Source: Pseudomonadota bacterium (lineage in GTDB: Bacteria > Pseudomonadota > Gammaproteobacteria > Burkholderiales > Gallionellaceae). Taken from it: a DNA stretch of 48,294 nt. This document shows, piece after piece, positions 8,045-16,885 of the stretch. The notes under the pieces were generated by a model. That model was not told the origin of the DNA. It worked only from the letters and a program-made list of their open reading frames with translations, and made no database searches. Both the position numbers and the translations under genes were made by a program. Every line of letters begins with the position of its first letter. The first letter of the stretch is position 1. The DNA lies in assembly GCA_021783995.1 (NCBI GenBank), contig JAJXTH010000018.1, forward strand, positions 1 through 48,294, written 5' to 3'.

Positions 8045-8323
8045 ATGATCGAAACATTCCAATGTCGCGACACTGAGGCGCTGTTCAATGGAAAACGCAT
8101 CAAACGTTTCATTCATTTCGAACGCAATGCACTGCGCAAACTGGAACAACTCGATTTGGCATTGACCATCGAAGACATGCGCTCACCGCCTGGCAATCGA
8201 CTGGAAGCCTTGAAGGGCGGCCGTGCTGGACAATGGAGCGTGCGTATCAACGACCAATGGCGCGTGTGCTTCCGTTTTGAAAACGGCAATGCGCTGGATG
8301 TTGAAATCGTGGACTACCACTGA
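8045..8323 (+). CDS. higB: HigB-type toxin of a toxin-antitoxin system
   Basis: A 92-residue RelE/HigB-superfamily mRNA endonuclease, which cleaves mRNA on the ribosome. The start MIETFQCRDTEALFNGKR and the end RINDQWRVCFRFENGNALDVEIVDYH match the compact HigB subfamily, including the basic and aromatic residues expected in the active-site cleft. I prefer the ATG at 8045 over the GTG at 8039 because family members begin at this methionine; no Shine-Dalgarno is present, in keeping with a leaderless message. The toxin-first order with higA 15 bp downstream is characteristic of higBA. The frame is intact, so the toxin is probably active. Confidence 0.92.
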   Translation: MIETFQCRDTEALFNGKRIKRFIHFERNALRKLEQLDLALTIEDMRSPPGNRLEALKGGRAGQWSVRINDQWRVCFRFENGNALDVEIVDYH

Positions 8324-8338
8324 GAAGGAACCCATATT

Positions 8339-8638
8339 ATGCGTGAAATTGCACCGGTATCGCCCGGCGAGATGCTGGAGGAAGAATTCCTGAAGCCGTT
8401 GGGAATGAGTAAGTATCGCCTTGCCAAGGAGATCGGCGTGCCACCGCAACGCATAGGCGACATCGTTTCCGGCAAGCGCAGCATCACTGCCGATACTGAT
8501 CTTAGATTGTGCCGTTTCTTTGGCATGTCGGATGGCTGGTGGCTGCGCCTCCAGGCAAAATACGACACTGTCATGGCAAAGGATGCACTGGCCGAGGTGT
8601 TAGCCAGGATACACCCGCTTCAACGGGTTGCAGCATAG
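8339..8638 (+). CDS. higA: HigA-type antitoxin, XRE-family repressor
   Basis: A 99-residue protein with a helix-turn-helix at about residues 22-60 (SKYRLAKEIGVPPQRIGDIV), preceded by the HigA signature PVSPGEMLEEEFLKPLGMS. HigA neutralises HigB by direct binding and represses the operon by binding palindromic operators such as the one at 8014-8040. AAGGAA lies before the start, in contrast to the leaderless toxin gene, which would favour higher antitoxin translation. Frame and length are complete. Confidence 0.93.
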   Translation: MREIAPVSPGEMLEEEFLKPLGMSKYRLAKEIGVPPQRIGDIVSGKRSITADTDLRLCRFFGMSDGWWLRLQAKYDTVMAKDALAEVLARIHPLQRVAA

Positions 8639-8676
8639 GAATTTCAACCGGTCTTGAAAAGTGATCTGACCGGCCT

Positions 8677-9309
8677 TCATTTTCTTGCCAGAGGATTGGG
8701 CGTGGGGCCGGCCACTCTTGTGAGCGTGTTTTTATCCGTGTGATGGAACGGCTCATCCCGGCCCTTGATCAATAGCACGGTGTCTTCCTCGTAGGACCAG
8801 GTGTCGTCTGGATTGATGGTGACCTTGATGTTGAAGCTCACCGTTCTGAACGCATAGTCGAGAAAAGGGGCCGAGCGTATGCCGAAATTTTCCGAGTCAA
8901 GCGTGGCGCTCAGTTCGAATTCCCTGGAATCCGCTGCCGCCTTGCCATGCGCCATCACGACCTGGGCGCGCGGTATCGTCAGCGTGTGGATCAGCGAACC
9001 CGTCGCGGGCTCCCATAGCCAGTAACCGACCTGGTCGTGATAGGTCTTGACCTGGTCAGGTTTGACCACATGGGTGTGGTAGCGCAGGCCGTAATAGACC
9101 TGTGGGCCGTTGGTCTGCGGATCGATAGGCTGAAGTTCGATCCTCTCGACGTAAACCTGCTTCTTGGGGCCTTCGGCTTTGGGCTTGACATCCAGGCCGC
9201 GCATCCCCTGCCAGATTCCGGCCATGCCGGTGAGCGGCCCCAGATTCTTCAGCGTGTCGACATCCAGATTGGATGGTTCTGTATAGATGTCTTCAGGAAA
9301 TTGCGACAT
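8677..9309 (-). CDS. Heme-binding beta-barrel (nitrobindin/FABP-like) protein, tentative
   Basis: A 210-residue protein without signal peptide. The segment LTGMAGIWQGMRG (about 26-38) has the G-x-W-x-G opening of lipocalin/FABP-like barrels, and the alternating strand pattern (YYGLRYHTHVV, VGYWLWEPATGSLIHTLTIPR, WSYEEDTVLLI) fits the THAP4-like heme-binding (nitrobindin) family. The family assignment is from pattern, not search. AGGAGGA lies 7 nt before the ATG. It follows hemH by 27 bp on the same strand, so co-transcription with ferrochelatase is likely and supports a role in heme handling. The usual proximal histidine cannot be assigned with certainty. Confidence 0.6.
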   Translation of the reverse strand: MSQFPEDIYTEPSNLDVDTLKNLGPLTGMAGIWQGMRGLDVKPKAEGPKKQVYVERIELQPIDPQTNGPQVYYGLRYHTHVVKPDQVKTYHDQVGYWLWEPATGSLIHTLTIPRAQVVMAHGKAAADSREFELSATLDSENFGIRSAPFLDYAFRTVSFNIKVTINPDDTWSYEEDTVLLIKGRDEPFHHTDKNTLTRVAGPTPNPLARK

Positions 9310-9336
9310 GCCTTCCTCCTAATGACTTAAAGAAAT

Positions 9337-10425
9337 CTACTGTTTTGCACCCATGGACATCGCGCGCAGCCTTGCCTGCTCGAGTTCATTGGCATCGTGA
9401 ACGGGCAGCCAGCCCTGCAGGTTTTCAAAGACCAGGTCGGTCAGCGCGTGTATCCACTGATCGTTGTCGTTCAGGCAGGGGATGTAATGGTATTCCTCTC
9501 CTCCCGCGCTCAGGAATTCTTCGCGGCATTCCATCGCGATCTCCTCGAGCGTCTCCAGGCAGTCGGACACGAAGCCGGGGCATACGACATCCACCCTGCG
9601 GGTCTTTTCCTTTCCAAGCTTCTTCAACGTTGCGGCCGTGTAGGGCTGCACCCATTCGGCGCGGCCGAAGCGGGACTGAAAGCTTACGATGTATTGTTCG
9701 GATGTGAGGCCCAGCCTTTCTGCCAGAAGGCGCCCTGTCTTGTGGCATTCGCAGGGATAGGGATCACCCTTTTCATGGGTGAACCTTGGCACGCCGTGAA
9801 AGCTCATCAGGAGCTTTTCGGGCCGGCCGTTCTTCTTCCAGTAGTCCTCGATGTTAGCTGCCAGGGCCGAAATGTAGCCGGGGTGGTCGTGAAAATGCTT
9901 CACGGTGCGAAGGGCGGGAAGGTTGCGCATCTTCTGCATTGCAGCAAAAACCTGGTCGAAAACGGGTCCTGCAGCACTTCCAGCATATTGAGGGAACATC
10001 GGCACGATAAGAATGCGCTGGCAGTTCTGTTCCTTCAGGCGGCCTAACGCATCGGGGATGGAAGGGTTGCCATAGGTCATCGCGAAATCGACGATGAAGG
10101 GAGAACGCGTGCGCTCCCCCAGAAATCCCTTCAGCAGGATGGCCTGCTTTTCCGTGTAGACGCGCAGAGGAGAACCCGCATTAAGCCAGATGCTCGCATA
10201 TTTTTGCGCAGACTTCTTCGGGCGGGTGTTGAGTATGACGCCGTTGAGTATCAGCCACCAGATGGGCTTCGGGATTTCCACCACGCGTGTATCGCTCAGA
10301 AACTGCCTGAGATAAGGTTTCAGGGCTTTCGCGGTGGGAGCATCTGGCGTGCCGAGATTGACCAGCAATATGCCTGTTCTCTCTTCGGTGCCGTGCCTGT
10401 ATATGGGTTCTGGCAAGTATGTCAT
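9337..10425 (-). CDS. hemH: Ferrochelatase
   Basis: A 362-residue protein that inserts Fe(II) into protoporphyrin IX in the last step of heme b synthesis. The N-terminal [13 protein letters not shown], the catalytic histidine in [16 protein letters not shown] (H210) and the conserved [15 protein letters not shown] (around 282-296) are all intact. [10 protein letters not shown] is typical of proteobacterial enzymes. It may associate with the inner membrane. It diverges from the RND adaptor gene with 130 bp between start codons, and the heme-binding-like gene is downstream on the same strand. Confidence 0.96.
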   Translation of the reverse strand: MTYLPEPIYRHGTEERTGILLVNLGTPDAPTAKALKPYLRQFLSDTRVVEIPKPIWWLILNGVILNTRPKKSAQKYASIWLNAGSPLRVYTEKQAILLKGFLGERTRSPFIVDFAMTYGNPSIPDALGRLKEQNCQRILIVPMFPQYAGSAAGPVFDQVFAAMQKMRNLPALRTVKHFHDHPGYISALAANIEDYWKKNGRPEKLLMSFHGVPRFTHEKGDPYPCECHKTGRLLAERLGLTSEQYIVSFQSRFGRAEWVQPYTAATLKKLGKEKTRRVDVVCPGFVSDCLETLEEIAMECREEFLSAGGEEYHYIPCLNDNDQWIHALTDLVFENLQGWLPVHDANELEQARLRAMSMGAKQ

Positions 10426-10555
10426 ATCGTTTCAGGGTGATGGGCGCTGCAATCAGATTATCACGTTATTTCATTTTACTGGTCTGCCGCATGGTTTGAC
10501 AAAGCTTCGTTTGAAAACTACATTGATTACTTGTTCAAGTTCGCCATTCCATCCG

Positions 10556-11566
10556 ATGAAGTCTGCCCTTTTTATGCTTCCGCTTTGCCTGTGGCTTACC
10601 GCGTGCAACAAGGAGGTAGCGCCACCCGCAAAAACCGCGAGACCCGCATTGACCAGTATCGTGCAGGAGACGGCCATTGACGAAATTCATGAATACAGCG
10701 CCGAGATACGCGCCCGCCACGAGCCCATGTTCGGCTTTCGCATAGGGGGAAAAATCATCGAGCGCAGGGTGAACACAGGAACGAGGGTGAAGGCTGGGGA
10801 TGTGCTCGCGCGCCTCGACCCCTCTGATGCGGATTTGCAGAAAAGCGCATCGCAGGCGCAATATCGGCTTGCATTGTCCGATGCGAAGCGTTATCGGGAA
10901 TTGAGGAAGAGCGGGTTCGTGAGTCAAGCGGCTTTGGATGCCAAGGAGACCGCCTTGAAGTCAGCCAGTGCGGAAGCGAATCTCGCGAGCAATCAGTCAG
11001 CCTATACTGTGTTGCGTGCCGAACACGATGGCGTAATCGAGTCCGTATTGGCTGATTCAGGACAGGTGGTTGCTGCGGGTCAGCCTGTGGTGAAGCTCGG
11101 CGTCATGGGCGAGGCCGAGGCGGCTTTCGAAATACCCGAAGATCAGTTTTCTGCTTTCCATGTCGGCGATAAGGCTCTGGTGACCGTGGGCGACGGGCCT
11201 CAACTGAAAGGGCATCTCAGGGAACTTTCAGCTGCTGCGGATCCCGCAAGCCGCACCTATGCCGCGCGCGTTGCGCTGGATGACCCGTTGAGCGTGTTTG
11301 GCATGAGTGCAATCGTGCGCTTCAACCGGAGTGCTCGAGGGGCGATCATGGTTCCTCTTTCGGCGGTCTATCAGCAGGGTAAGCGGACGGCTGTCTGGCT
11401 CGTTGATGAAGGCAATCGGGTCAGCCTCAGGCAGGTCGAAATATCCGCCTACCGGGACAATGGCGCGGTCATCTCAAAAGGGCTCAAGCAAGGCGAGCGC
11501 ATCGTGGTTGCGGGCGTTCACCGCCTGGCTGAGGGCGAGATCATAGATCCCATGGGTCCCAGATGA
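10556..11566 (+). CDS. RND efflux periplasmic adaptor lipoprotein
   Basis: A 336-residue membrane fusion protein. The start at 10556 gives a lipoprotein signal, MKSALFMLPLCLWLTACNKE, with the lipobox LTAC, so the mature protein should be anchored to the inner membrane. A biotinyl-lipoyl-like half (FRIGGKIIERRVNTGTRVKAG), a helical hairpin (SASQAQYRLALSDAKRY onward) and beta-barrel regions follow in the expected order. Its stop overlaps the permease start (ATGA at 11563). An open frame extends upstream into the hemH region but is not family-like. No outer-membrane factor gene is adjacent, so the pump presumably recruits a TolC homologue coded elsewhere. Confidence 0.9.
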   Translation: MKSALFMLPLCLWLTACNKEVAPPAKTARPALTSIVQETAIDEIHEYSAEIRARHEPMFGFRIGGKIIERRVNTGTRVKAGDVLARLDPSDADLQKSASQAQYRLALSDAKRYRELRKSGFVSQAALDAKETALKSASAEANLASNQSAYTVLRAEHDGVIESVLADSGQVVAAGQPVVKLGVMGEAEAAFEIPEDQFSAFHVGDKALVTVGDGPQLKGHLRELSAAADPASRTYAARVALDDPLSVFGMSAIVRFNRSARGAIMVPLSAVYQQGKRTAVWLVDEGNRVSLRQVEISAYRDNGAVISKGLKQGERIVVAGVHRLAEGEIIDPMGPR

Positions 11567-14500
11567 GGGGGCCAAATCTTTCGGCCTGGGCGCTGAATCA
11601 CCAGCAGATGGTGCTTTATCTCATCATCGTGCTGATGAGTGCCGGCATATTTTCATATTTCAGCCTTGGGCGCGCGGAAGATCCGGACTTCACTTTCAAG
11701 GTGATGGCGGTGCGCACTCTGTGGCCTGGCGCCAACGCATCCATGGTGGAGCAGGAGCTCACCGAGCGGATAGAGAAGAAACTGCAGGAGACGCTCTGGG
11801 TGGATGTGCTGCGTTCTGCATCCAAGCCCGGTGAATCCATGGTGTTCATAGCACTCAAGGATTACACGCCCAAGGCTGAGGTTCCGGAAGCCTGGCGCCA
11901 GGTCAGAAGGAAGCTGGATGACATCCGGCACGAACTTCCACCGGGCATACAGGGCCCATTTCCGAACGACGAGTTCGGCGATGTGGATGTCAACATCTTC
12001 GCATTAACCGGAGACGGCATCGGCCTAGCGGATCTTCGCCGCTATGCAGACAGAATCGCGATCGACCTGAAGCGCGTGCCGGATGTCAGGCGCATCGAAC
12101 TGATAGGCGTGCAGGACGAAAAGATCTATCTCGATGCTGATCCTGCCCGCCTTGCAAGTTTCGGCATCACGCCTTCCGGGATAGGCGCAGCGCTGGCGCA
12201 GCAGAACGCAATTCTTCCTTCTGGCTTCGTGGAGACTGGCAGCGACCGCGTCTGGCTGCGCACGAGCGGGGAATTCAACAGCGTCGAGAAGATACGCAAT
12301 GCCGACATTCTCGTGAATGGCAAGCACATGCATCTTGGCGACATCGTCAACGTCTCCAGAGGCTATAGCGATCCCCCGAGCCCGAAGATGCGCGTGGGCG
12401 GCAAGCCTGCGATCGGCATCGGCGTTGTCATGGATAAGGGAGGGGACGTCATCAGGCTGGGCGAGAACATGAAGAGCGCGATGAAGCTTGAGATGGCAGG
12501 CCTGCCGGTCGGGGTGGATGTGCATGTGGTTGCGAATCAGTCCGACGTGGTCAAGGGATCGATATCGCTGTTCCAGGATTCGCTGGGAGAGGCGATCCTG
12601 ATCGTCCTTGCGGTCTCATTCTTGAGCCTCGGCTTGCGAACTGGCACGGTGGTTGCATTCTCCATCCCGCTGGTGCTGGCGATCACGTTTCTCATGATGA
12701 AGATCTTCGGCATAGACCTTCAGCGCATCTCTCTCGGGGCGCTGGTGATCGCGCTTGGATTGCTGGTCGACGATGCGATCATCGCGGTGGAAATGATGGT
12801 GGTGAAGATGGAGCAGGGATGGGACAGATTCAAGGCGGCCACCTTCGCCTATACATCGACCGCGTTCCCGATGCTGACTGGAACATTGATCACTGCTGCT
12901 GCCTTCACGCCGGTGGGCTTTTCCAAATCCGCCGCAAGCGAATACACCTTCTCCATCTTCGCCGTGGTGACCATCGCGCTTCTGGTTTCCTGGGGTGTGG
13001 CCGTGATTTTCACGCCCTACCTTGGATTCAAGCTGCTCGATTCCGCAAGGCTGCGCGCGCACGAAGGCGACGTCTACGGCACGCCATTCTATAAAAGTTT
13101 CCGACGTTTGCTGACATGGTGTCTGCGCAACCGCTGGACAGTGATAGCGATCACGTTGCTGGTGTTCGTTCTTTCCGTAATCGCTTTCGGAAAAGGGGTG
13201 CAGAAGCAGTTCTTTCCATCAGCTAGCCGTCTTGAACTTCTGGTCGATCTCACGCTGCCTCAGGGGGCATCGTTGAAGTCCACCGAACATGAGGTCGAGC
13301 GCGTCGAAGATCTTTTGAAAGCCGATGCAAGGGTGGATTCCTATTCCTGCTATGTAGGCAACAGCACGCCACGCTTTTTTCTGTCGCTGGACATGAAGCT
13401 CTACAGCGACAATTTTGCTCAGTGCGTCGTGCTGACCAGAAGCGTCGGCGCGCGCGAGGCATTGAAGCAGGACCTCGAGAAGAAGCTGAGTGACGGCGGT
13501 TATGTGCATGCGCATGTTTCCCGCCTTGAAAACGGTCCTCCTGTGGGCTATCCCGTGCAGTTCAGGATAAGCGGCACAGACCTTGACCAGGTGCGCAGCA
13601 TCGCGGCCAAGGTGTCTGCGCTGATGCGGGCAAATCCCCATCTGCAGGATGTCAGCTACGACTGGAACGAAAAGATTAAGGGCGTGAAGATCAAAGTCGA
13701 TCAGGATGTGGCGCACAAACTGGGCACTTCGAGCTCTGATATTGAACAGGCGCTCCAGGGTTGGCTGAACGGCCAGGTTTTGACGCAATACCGCGAGAAA
13801 GACCAGCTGATAGACGTGATGTGGCGGGGTAACGCTCGCTCGCTCGACCGGATTATGGAACTGGATATACCGTTACCCAGTGGCGGCCATGTGCCGCTTG
13901 CCCAGGTTGCACGCCTTGTCCCTGAACTTGAGGAGGGCGTGATCTGGCGGCGTAACCGGATTCCCACCATGACCGTGCTGGCCGACATGGCAGACAGCAC
14001 CCAGCCCGCAACGGTATCGGCGCAAATAGACAGGCAGCTGGAGGAATTGCGCTCAAGGCTGCCTGCAGGATATCGTATAGAGATGGGCGGCAGCGTCGAA
14101 GAATCCGCCAAGGGGGAGCATGCGATCATGGCGGTGATGCCGCTGATGCTGATAGGCGTGGTGACCCTGCTGATGGTTCAGCTGCAGAGCATCAGCAGGA
14201 CCGTCATCGTGCTCTTCACCGCGCCTCTTGGCATGATAGGGGTGACAGCAGCGCTTCTGATCTTTCGGGTGCCATTCGGCTTTGTCGCGAATCTCGGATT
14301 CATCGCTCTGGCAGGCATGATCATGAGAAATTCGGTGATCCTGGTCGACCAGATAAGGCAGGACGAGGAGGACGGGAAATCGGGCTGGGAGGCCATCATC
14401 GGTTCGACTGTCAGGCGCTTCCGTCCGATCACGTTGACTGCGGCTGCCGCGATACTCGCGATGATACCCCTGACTCGCCAGGTCTTCTGGGGGCCGATGG

Positions 14501-14598
14501 CCGTGACCATCATGGGCGGCCTGGTCGTGGCAACGCTTTTGACCTGTTTGTTTCTTCCGGCGCTTTATGCGGCATGGTTCAGGGTGAGGGAGGAATGA
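11563..14598 (+). CDS. RND efflux permease (AcrB/HAE1-like)
   Basis: A 1011-residue inner-membrane proton-driven exporter with the usual two-fold repeat: TM1, a large periplasmic loop, TM2-6, then the second half. The proton-relay aspartates are present in GLLVDDAIIAVE (D403, D404). The position matching AcrB Lys940 is an arginine in MIMRNSVILVDQ (R922). The protein is slightly short for AcrB and its loops are closest in style to the two-gene RND pumps that lack a linked outer-membrane component. The start overlaps the adaptor stop. The substrate cannot be inferred; triclosan, solvents, dyes or metals are all possible. Confidence 0.93.
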   Translation: MRGPNLSAWALNHQQMVLYLIIVLMSAGIFSYFSLGRAEDPDFTFKVMAVRTLWPGANASMVEQELTERIEKKLQETLWVDVLRSASKPGESMVFIALKDYTPKAEVPEAWRQVRRKLDDIRHELPPGIQGPFPNDEFGDVDVNIFALTGDGIGLADLRRYADRIAIDLKRVPDVRRIELIGVQDEKIYLDADPARLASFGITPSGIGAALAQQNAILPSGFVETGSDRVWLRTSGEFNSVEKIRNADILVNGKHMHLGDIVNVSRGYSDPPSPKMRVGGKPAIGIGVVMDKGGDVIRLGENMKSAMKLEMAGLPVGVDVHVVANQSDVVKGSISLFQDSLGEAILIVLAVSFLSLGLRTGTVVAFSIPLVLAITFLMMKIFGIDLQRISLGALVIALGLLVDDAIIAVEMMVVKMEQGWDRFKAATFAYTSTAFPMLTGTLITAAAFTPVGFSKSAASEYTFSIFAVVTIALLVSWGVAVIFTPYLGFKLLDSARLRAHEGDVYGTPFYKSFRRLLTWCLRNRWTVIAITLLVFVLSVIAFGKGVQKQFFPSASRLELLVDLTLPQGASLKSTEHEVERVEDLLKADARVDSYSCYVGNSTPRFFLSLDMKLYSDNFAQCVVLTRSVGAREALKQDLEKKLSDGGYVHAHVSRLENGPPVGYPVQFRISGTDLDQVRSIAAKVSALMRANPHLQDVSYDWNEKIKGVKIKVDQDVAHKLGTSSSDIEQALQGWLNGQVLTQYREKDQLIDVMWRGNARSLDRIMELDIPLPSGGHVPLAQVARLVPELEEGVIWRRNRIPTMTVLADMADSTQPATVSAQIDRQLEELRSRLPAGYRIEMGGSVEESAKGEHAIMAVMPLMLIGVVTLLMVQLQSISRTVIVLFTAPLGMIGVTAALLIFRVPFGFVANLGFIALAGMIMRNSVILVDQIRQDEEDGKSGWEAIIGSTVRRFRPITLTAAAAILAMIPLTRQVFWGPMAVTIMGGLVVATLLTCLFLPALYAAWFRVREE

Positions 14599-14628
14599 GT
14601 CCCCTCATTGCGCAATACGACCAAACCG

Positions 14629-14703
14629 GCCACTCATTACGATCGCAAAACCACCACCAGTTGTGACTGAAAGCCGCTGCCCATTTGGCTGATCATCGGC
14701 CAT
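14629..14703 (-). repeat. Left copy of a 75-bp inverted repeat, IS-end-like
   Basis: Read on the minus strand, this stretch matches 16886-16959 at most positions (shared cores GATGATCAGCCAAAT and GATCGTAATGAGTGGC), so the two copies face outward around a 2.3-kb segment. The last codons and stop of the MocR gene (14693-14695) lie within it. The pattern resembles the multi-repeat terminal regions of IS21-type elements, which is an inference. Confidence 0.75.
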
Positions 14704-16129
14704 TGAGTTTGGGGTGGCTTGTGTCTGCTATGTAGCGCAAGGTTGACTCGAGAAATTTGAATGTGGAAATGTTTTCGCAATGGGCAACGTTGAAACGGAA
14801 GAAAGGTGTCGCTTCTTGATTGGGGCGGAACATGTTACCCGGCGCCATCATAATACCGTTTTTGGCGGCTTCGATCGCAATATTTGCAGTGTCGAAATTT
14901 TCTCCAGGGCTTGCCCAAACGAACATCCCGCCTTGTGGTTCGCAATGTACATCAAATCCAAGCTGTTCAAGTTTAGCGATAGTTTGCTGGCGCGCCTGGA
15001 GTAAACGTTTACGCAATTTATCTATGTGCTTGCGATAATGTCCATCAGCTAGAAGTTGATACATCACCTGTTCATTGATTTCTGAAGTGGTCAGATTGGT
15101 AAGGAGCTTGACATCACAAAGCTTGTCAGCCATTTTCTGGTTACAGGCAAAATAGCCAACACGCAGGCTTGCCGAAACGGTCTTGGAAAAGCTGCTCACA
15201 TATATGACTCGGTTAAGTTGGTCCAGTGTCGCCAACCGGGTGATCGGCATGGGGTGGAAATCGCCGTATATGTCATCCTCAACCAAGGTAACATCGTATT
15301 TTTCCGCCAGTTGCAGAATGCGATAGGCGACCGGCTGGGAGATACTTGCGCCAGTAGGATTGTGTAGTATTGTGTTAGTAAAAAATACTTTAGGCCGATG
15401 TTCGATGATCAACGCTTCAAGTCTGGCTACATCTGGCCCATCCACGTTCCAAGGCACTCCAACTACCTTCGCGCCAAATGACTTCAGCCCGCCGAATAGA
15501 ATGAAATAGCCTGGATCGTCAACCAATACCGCATCGCCCGCCTGAATCAGGTGCCGCGTAACTAAATCCATAGCGTGTGTTACCCCCGAGGTCAGGATGA
15601 TCTGCGATGGATTGGCAACAATGCCGAGCGCGGACAGTTTGTTTTGCAGCAGGCTGCGTAACGGCAGGTAACCGCCTGCAGTACCATATGCTGACAAGAA
15701 TTCCCCATTTTTCTGCGAGATCATGCGCAGGCTTTTTTTGATTCCGGAGTCTTCCATCCACTCGGCTGGCAGCCACCAAGCCCCAGGCATGGTCTTGCTA
15801 GTCCGATCTTCCAGCGATTTTTTCAGTATCCAGACAACGTCAATTGCACTTTCTGGTTGGTAAGTGGAATCGAGTGTTTGGGCAGGAGCCGGCATTGAGA
15901 CATAGAAACCAGAGCCCGGACGCGAATTGACGTAGCCCATTGCGATCAGCCGATCATATGCTTGAACTACTGTAAAGCGACTGATTCCATGTTGTTCGGC
16001 AAAGAGCCGTATTGAAGGTAAGCGCATCCCTGCTCGAAGAGTCTTTTCGTTGATTTGTTGCCTGATCGAATTAGTGATCTGGTCTGTCAGGGGGGTGGCG
16101 TTTTGAGGGTCAATGGTGACAATTGGCAT
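14693..16129 (-). CDS. MocR/PdxR-type GntR transcriptional regulator with aminotransferase domain
   Basis: A 478-residue fusion of a GntR winged helix (about 1-75; PSIRLFAEQHGISRFTVVQAYDRL) with a fold-type I aminotransferase domain (about 95-470). HNPTG (256-260), DDIYGD (285-290) and the PLP lysine K316 in VSSFSKTVSASLR are intact, so PLP should bind. Such regulators sense PLP or amino-acid adducts and usually control a divergent gene. I chose the ATG at 16129, which gives the family N-terminus; an upstream ATG at 16177 would add 16 residues running through the operator. Base composition is more A+T-rich than the neighbours. Its C-terminus runs into an IS-end-like repeat, so the last few residues may be element-derived. 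Confidence 0.9.
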   Translation of the reverse strand: MPIVTIDPQNATPLTDQITNSIRQQINEKTLRAGMRLPSIRLFAEQHGISRFTVVQAYDRLIAMGYVNSRPGSGFYVSMPAPAQTLDSTYQPESAIDVVWILKKSLEDRTSKTMPGAWWLPAEWMEDSGIKKSLRMISQKNGEFLSAYGTAGGYLPLRSLLQNKLSALGIVANPSQIILTSGVTHAMDLVTRHLIQAGDAVLVDDPGYFILFGGLKSFGAKVVGVPWNVDGPDVARLEALIIEHRPKVFFTNTILHNPTGASISQPVAYRILQLAEKYDVTLVEDDIYGDFHPMPITRLATLDQLNRVIYVSSFSKTVSASLRVGYFACNQKMADKLCDVKLLTNLTTSEINEQVMYQLLADGHYRKHIDKLRKRLLQARQQTIAKLEQLGFDVHCEPQGGMFVWASPGENFDTANIAIEAAKNGIMMAPGNMFRPNQEATPFFRFNVAHCENISTFKFLESTLRYIADTSHPKLNGR

Positions 16130-16140
16130 GGTGATGTGAC

Positions 16141-16187
16141 CAGTACAGTACATATAAATACTGCACAAACTGTACATGTTTTGTCAA
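16141..16187. promoter_or_regulatory. Candidate MocR operator and divergent promoter region
   Basis: Between the MocR start and the membrane protein, GTACAGT (16143-16149) and ACTGTAC (16169-16175) form an inverted pair, and ACAGTACAT (16145-16153) and ACTGTACAT (16169-16177) form a direct repeat with a 24-bp period. MocR proteins typically bind spaced direct or inverted repeats of this kind. On the minus strand TTGACA (16187-16182), 18 bp, CAGTAT (16163-16158) could drive MocR, so the operator would overlap its promoter. Confidence 0.5.
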
Positions 16188-16237
16188 CTCTGCTGCATGT
16201 AAAGTTACGCCGTAACAATCGGATAAGGAGAGGTTTC

Positions 16238-16693
16238 ATGACTTTAGCCTACAAGCGCGGATTCGTCGCAGTGACGGCAGGAATGCTGCTCAATTTTTTG
16301 GGGGACTGGATTACCGGCATCAATATTGAAACATTCAAAGGGATATCTACATTCACCTTTTCCTGGATGTTAGATGTTTTCCTAGTGCCATTTATCACTG
16401 GATTTATAGTTGCCAAGATATACCGAGATAGAGGGGGAAAATATCTAGCCTGCCTTCCGCCACTGTTCGTGCGCTGTATCACCTATTTTTATATGTATAT
16501 GTATGTATACAACGATGGGAAAGATTTTAATTATCACCTCAATCTGTATTACTGGGGGCCTTGCGTAATTCTGGCCGTCGAGGCCTCGAACTTTGGCGCG
16601 ATTATCGGGGAAGTACTTGCTGGGGCCTATCGCACAAGGCAAATTCGAACTTTGGAAAACGCCATCAACAAGCGCTATCCAGCTGATGCATGA
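16238..16693 (+). CDS. Four-helix integral membrane protein of unknown function
   Basis: A 151-residue protein with four predicted membrane segments: about 8-28 (VAVTAGMLLNFLGDWI), 40-63 (FSWMLDVFLVPFITGFIVAK), 70-92 and 104-130 (VILAVEASNFGAIIGEVLAG). AAGGAG lies 7 nt before the ATG. I do not recognise a family. It is transcribed away from the MocR regulator across the repeat-containing intergenic region, so it is the likely regulated target, perhaps a transporter or permease-like partner. Codon use is more A+T-rich than the flanking genes, which suits acquisition with the IS-bounded segment. Confidence 0.75.
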   Translation: MTLAYKRGFVAVTAGMLLNFLGDWITGINIETFKGISTFTFSWMLDVFLVPFITGFIVAKIYRDRGGKYLACLPPLFVRCITYFYMYMYVYNDGKDFNYHLNLYYWGPCVILAVEASNFGAIIGEVLAGAYRTRQIRTLENAINKRYPADA

Positions 16694-16749
16694 GCAATTA
16701 CAAAACAATTGAGACAGAGGAGAAGGCACAGTGATCAGAATCCCGCAAT

Positions 16750-16880
16750 GAGATAAAGTCAAAAGTGGTGTATGACCGGTCTGTAGCCTGATGCGTCAGG
16801 CTACAGGTTTCTGCTGAACAGGTTAGTCGTCCACGACCTGTTCACCGTCCTTGAAGGGGGGCTCTTCAGCGAAGCGGTTT
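16750..16880 (-). pseudogene. Remnant of IS256-family element, transposase 3' end
   Basis: About 130 bp match the 3' end of the IS256-family element at 47803-47930, including the shared end sequence GAGATAAAGTCAAAAGTGG. The remnant codes the tail PFKDGEQVVDD of the transposase but carries an in-frame TAA right after it and loses similarity beyond about 16870. The rest of the element is absent. It is non-functional by itself. Together with the IS-end-like repeat at 16886-16959 it fills most of the gene-free stretch 16694-17047. Confidence 0.8.
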
Positions 16881-16885
16881 AGTCC

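Noticed and set aside
10334..10555. Longer N-terminus for the RND adaptor
   Set aside because: The extension overlaps hemH and would bury the lipoprotein signal that starts at 10556.
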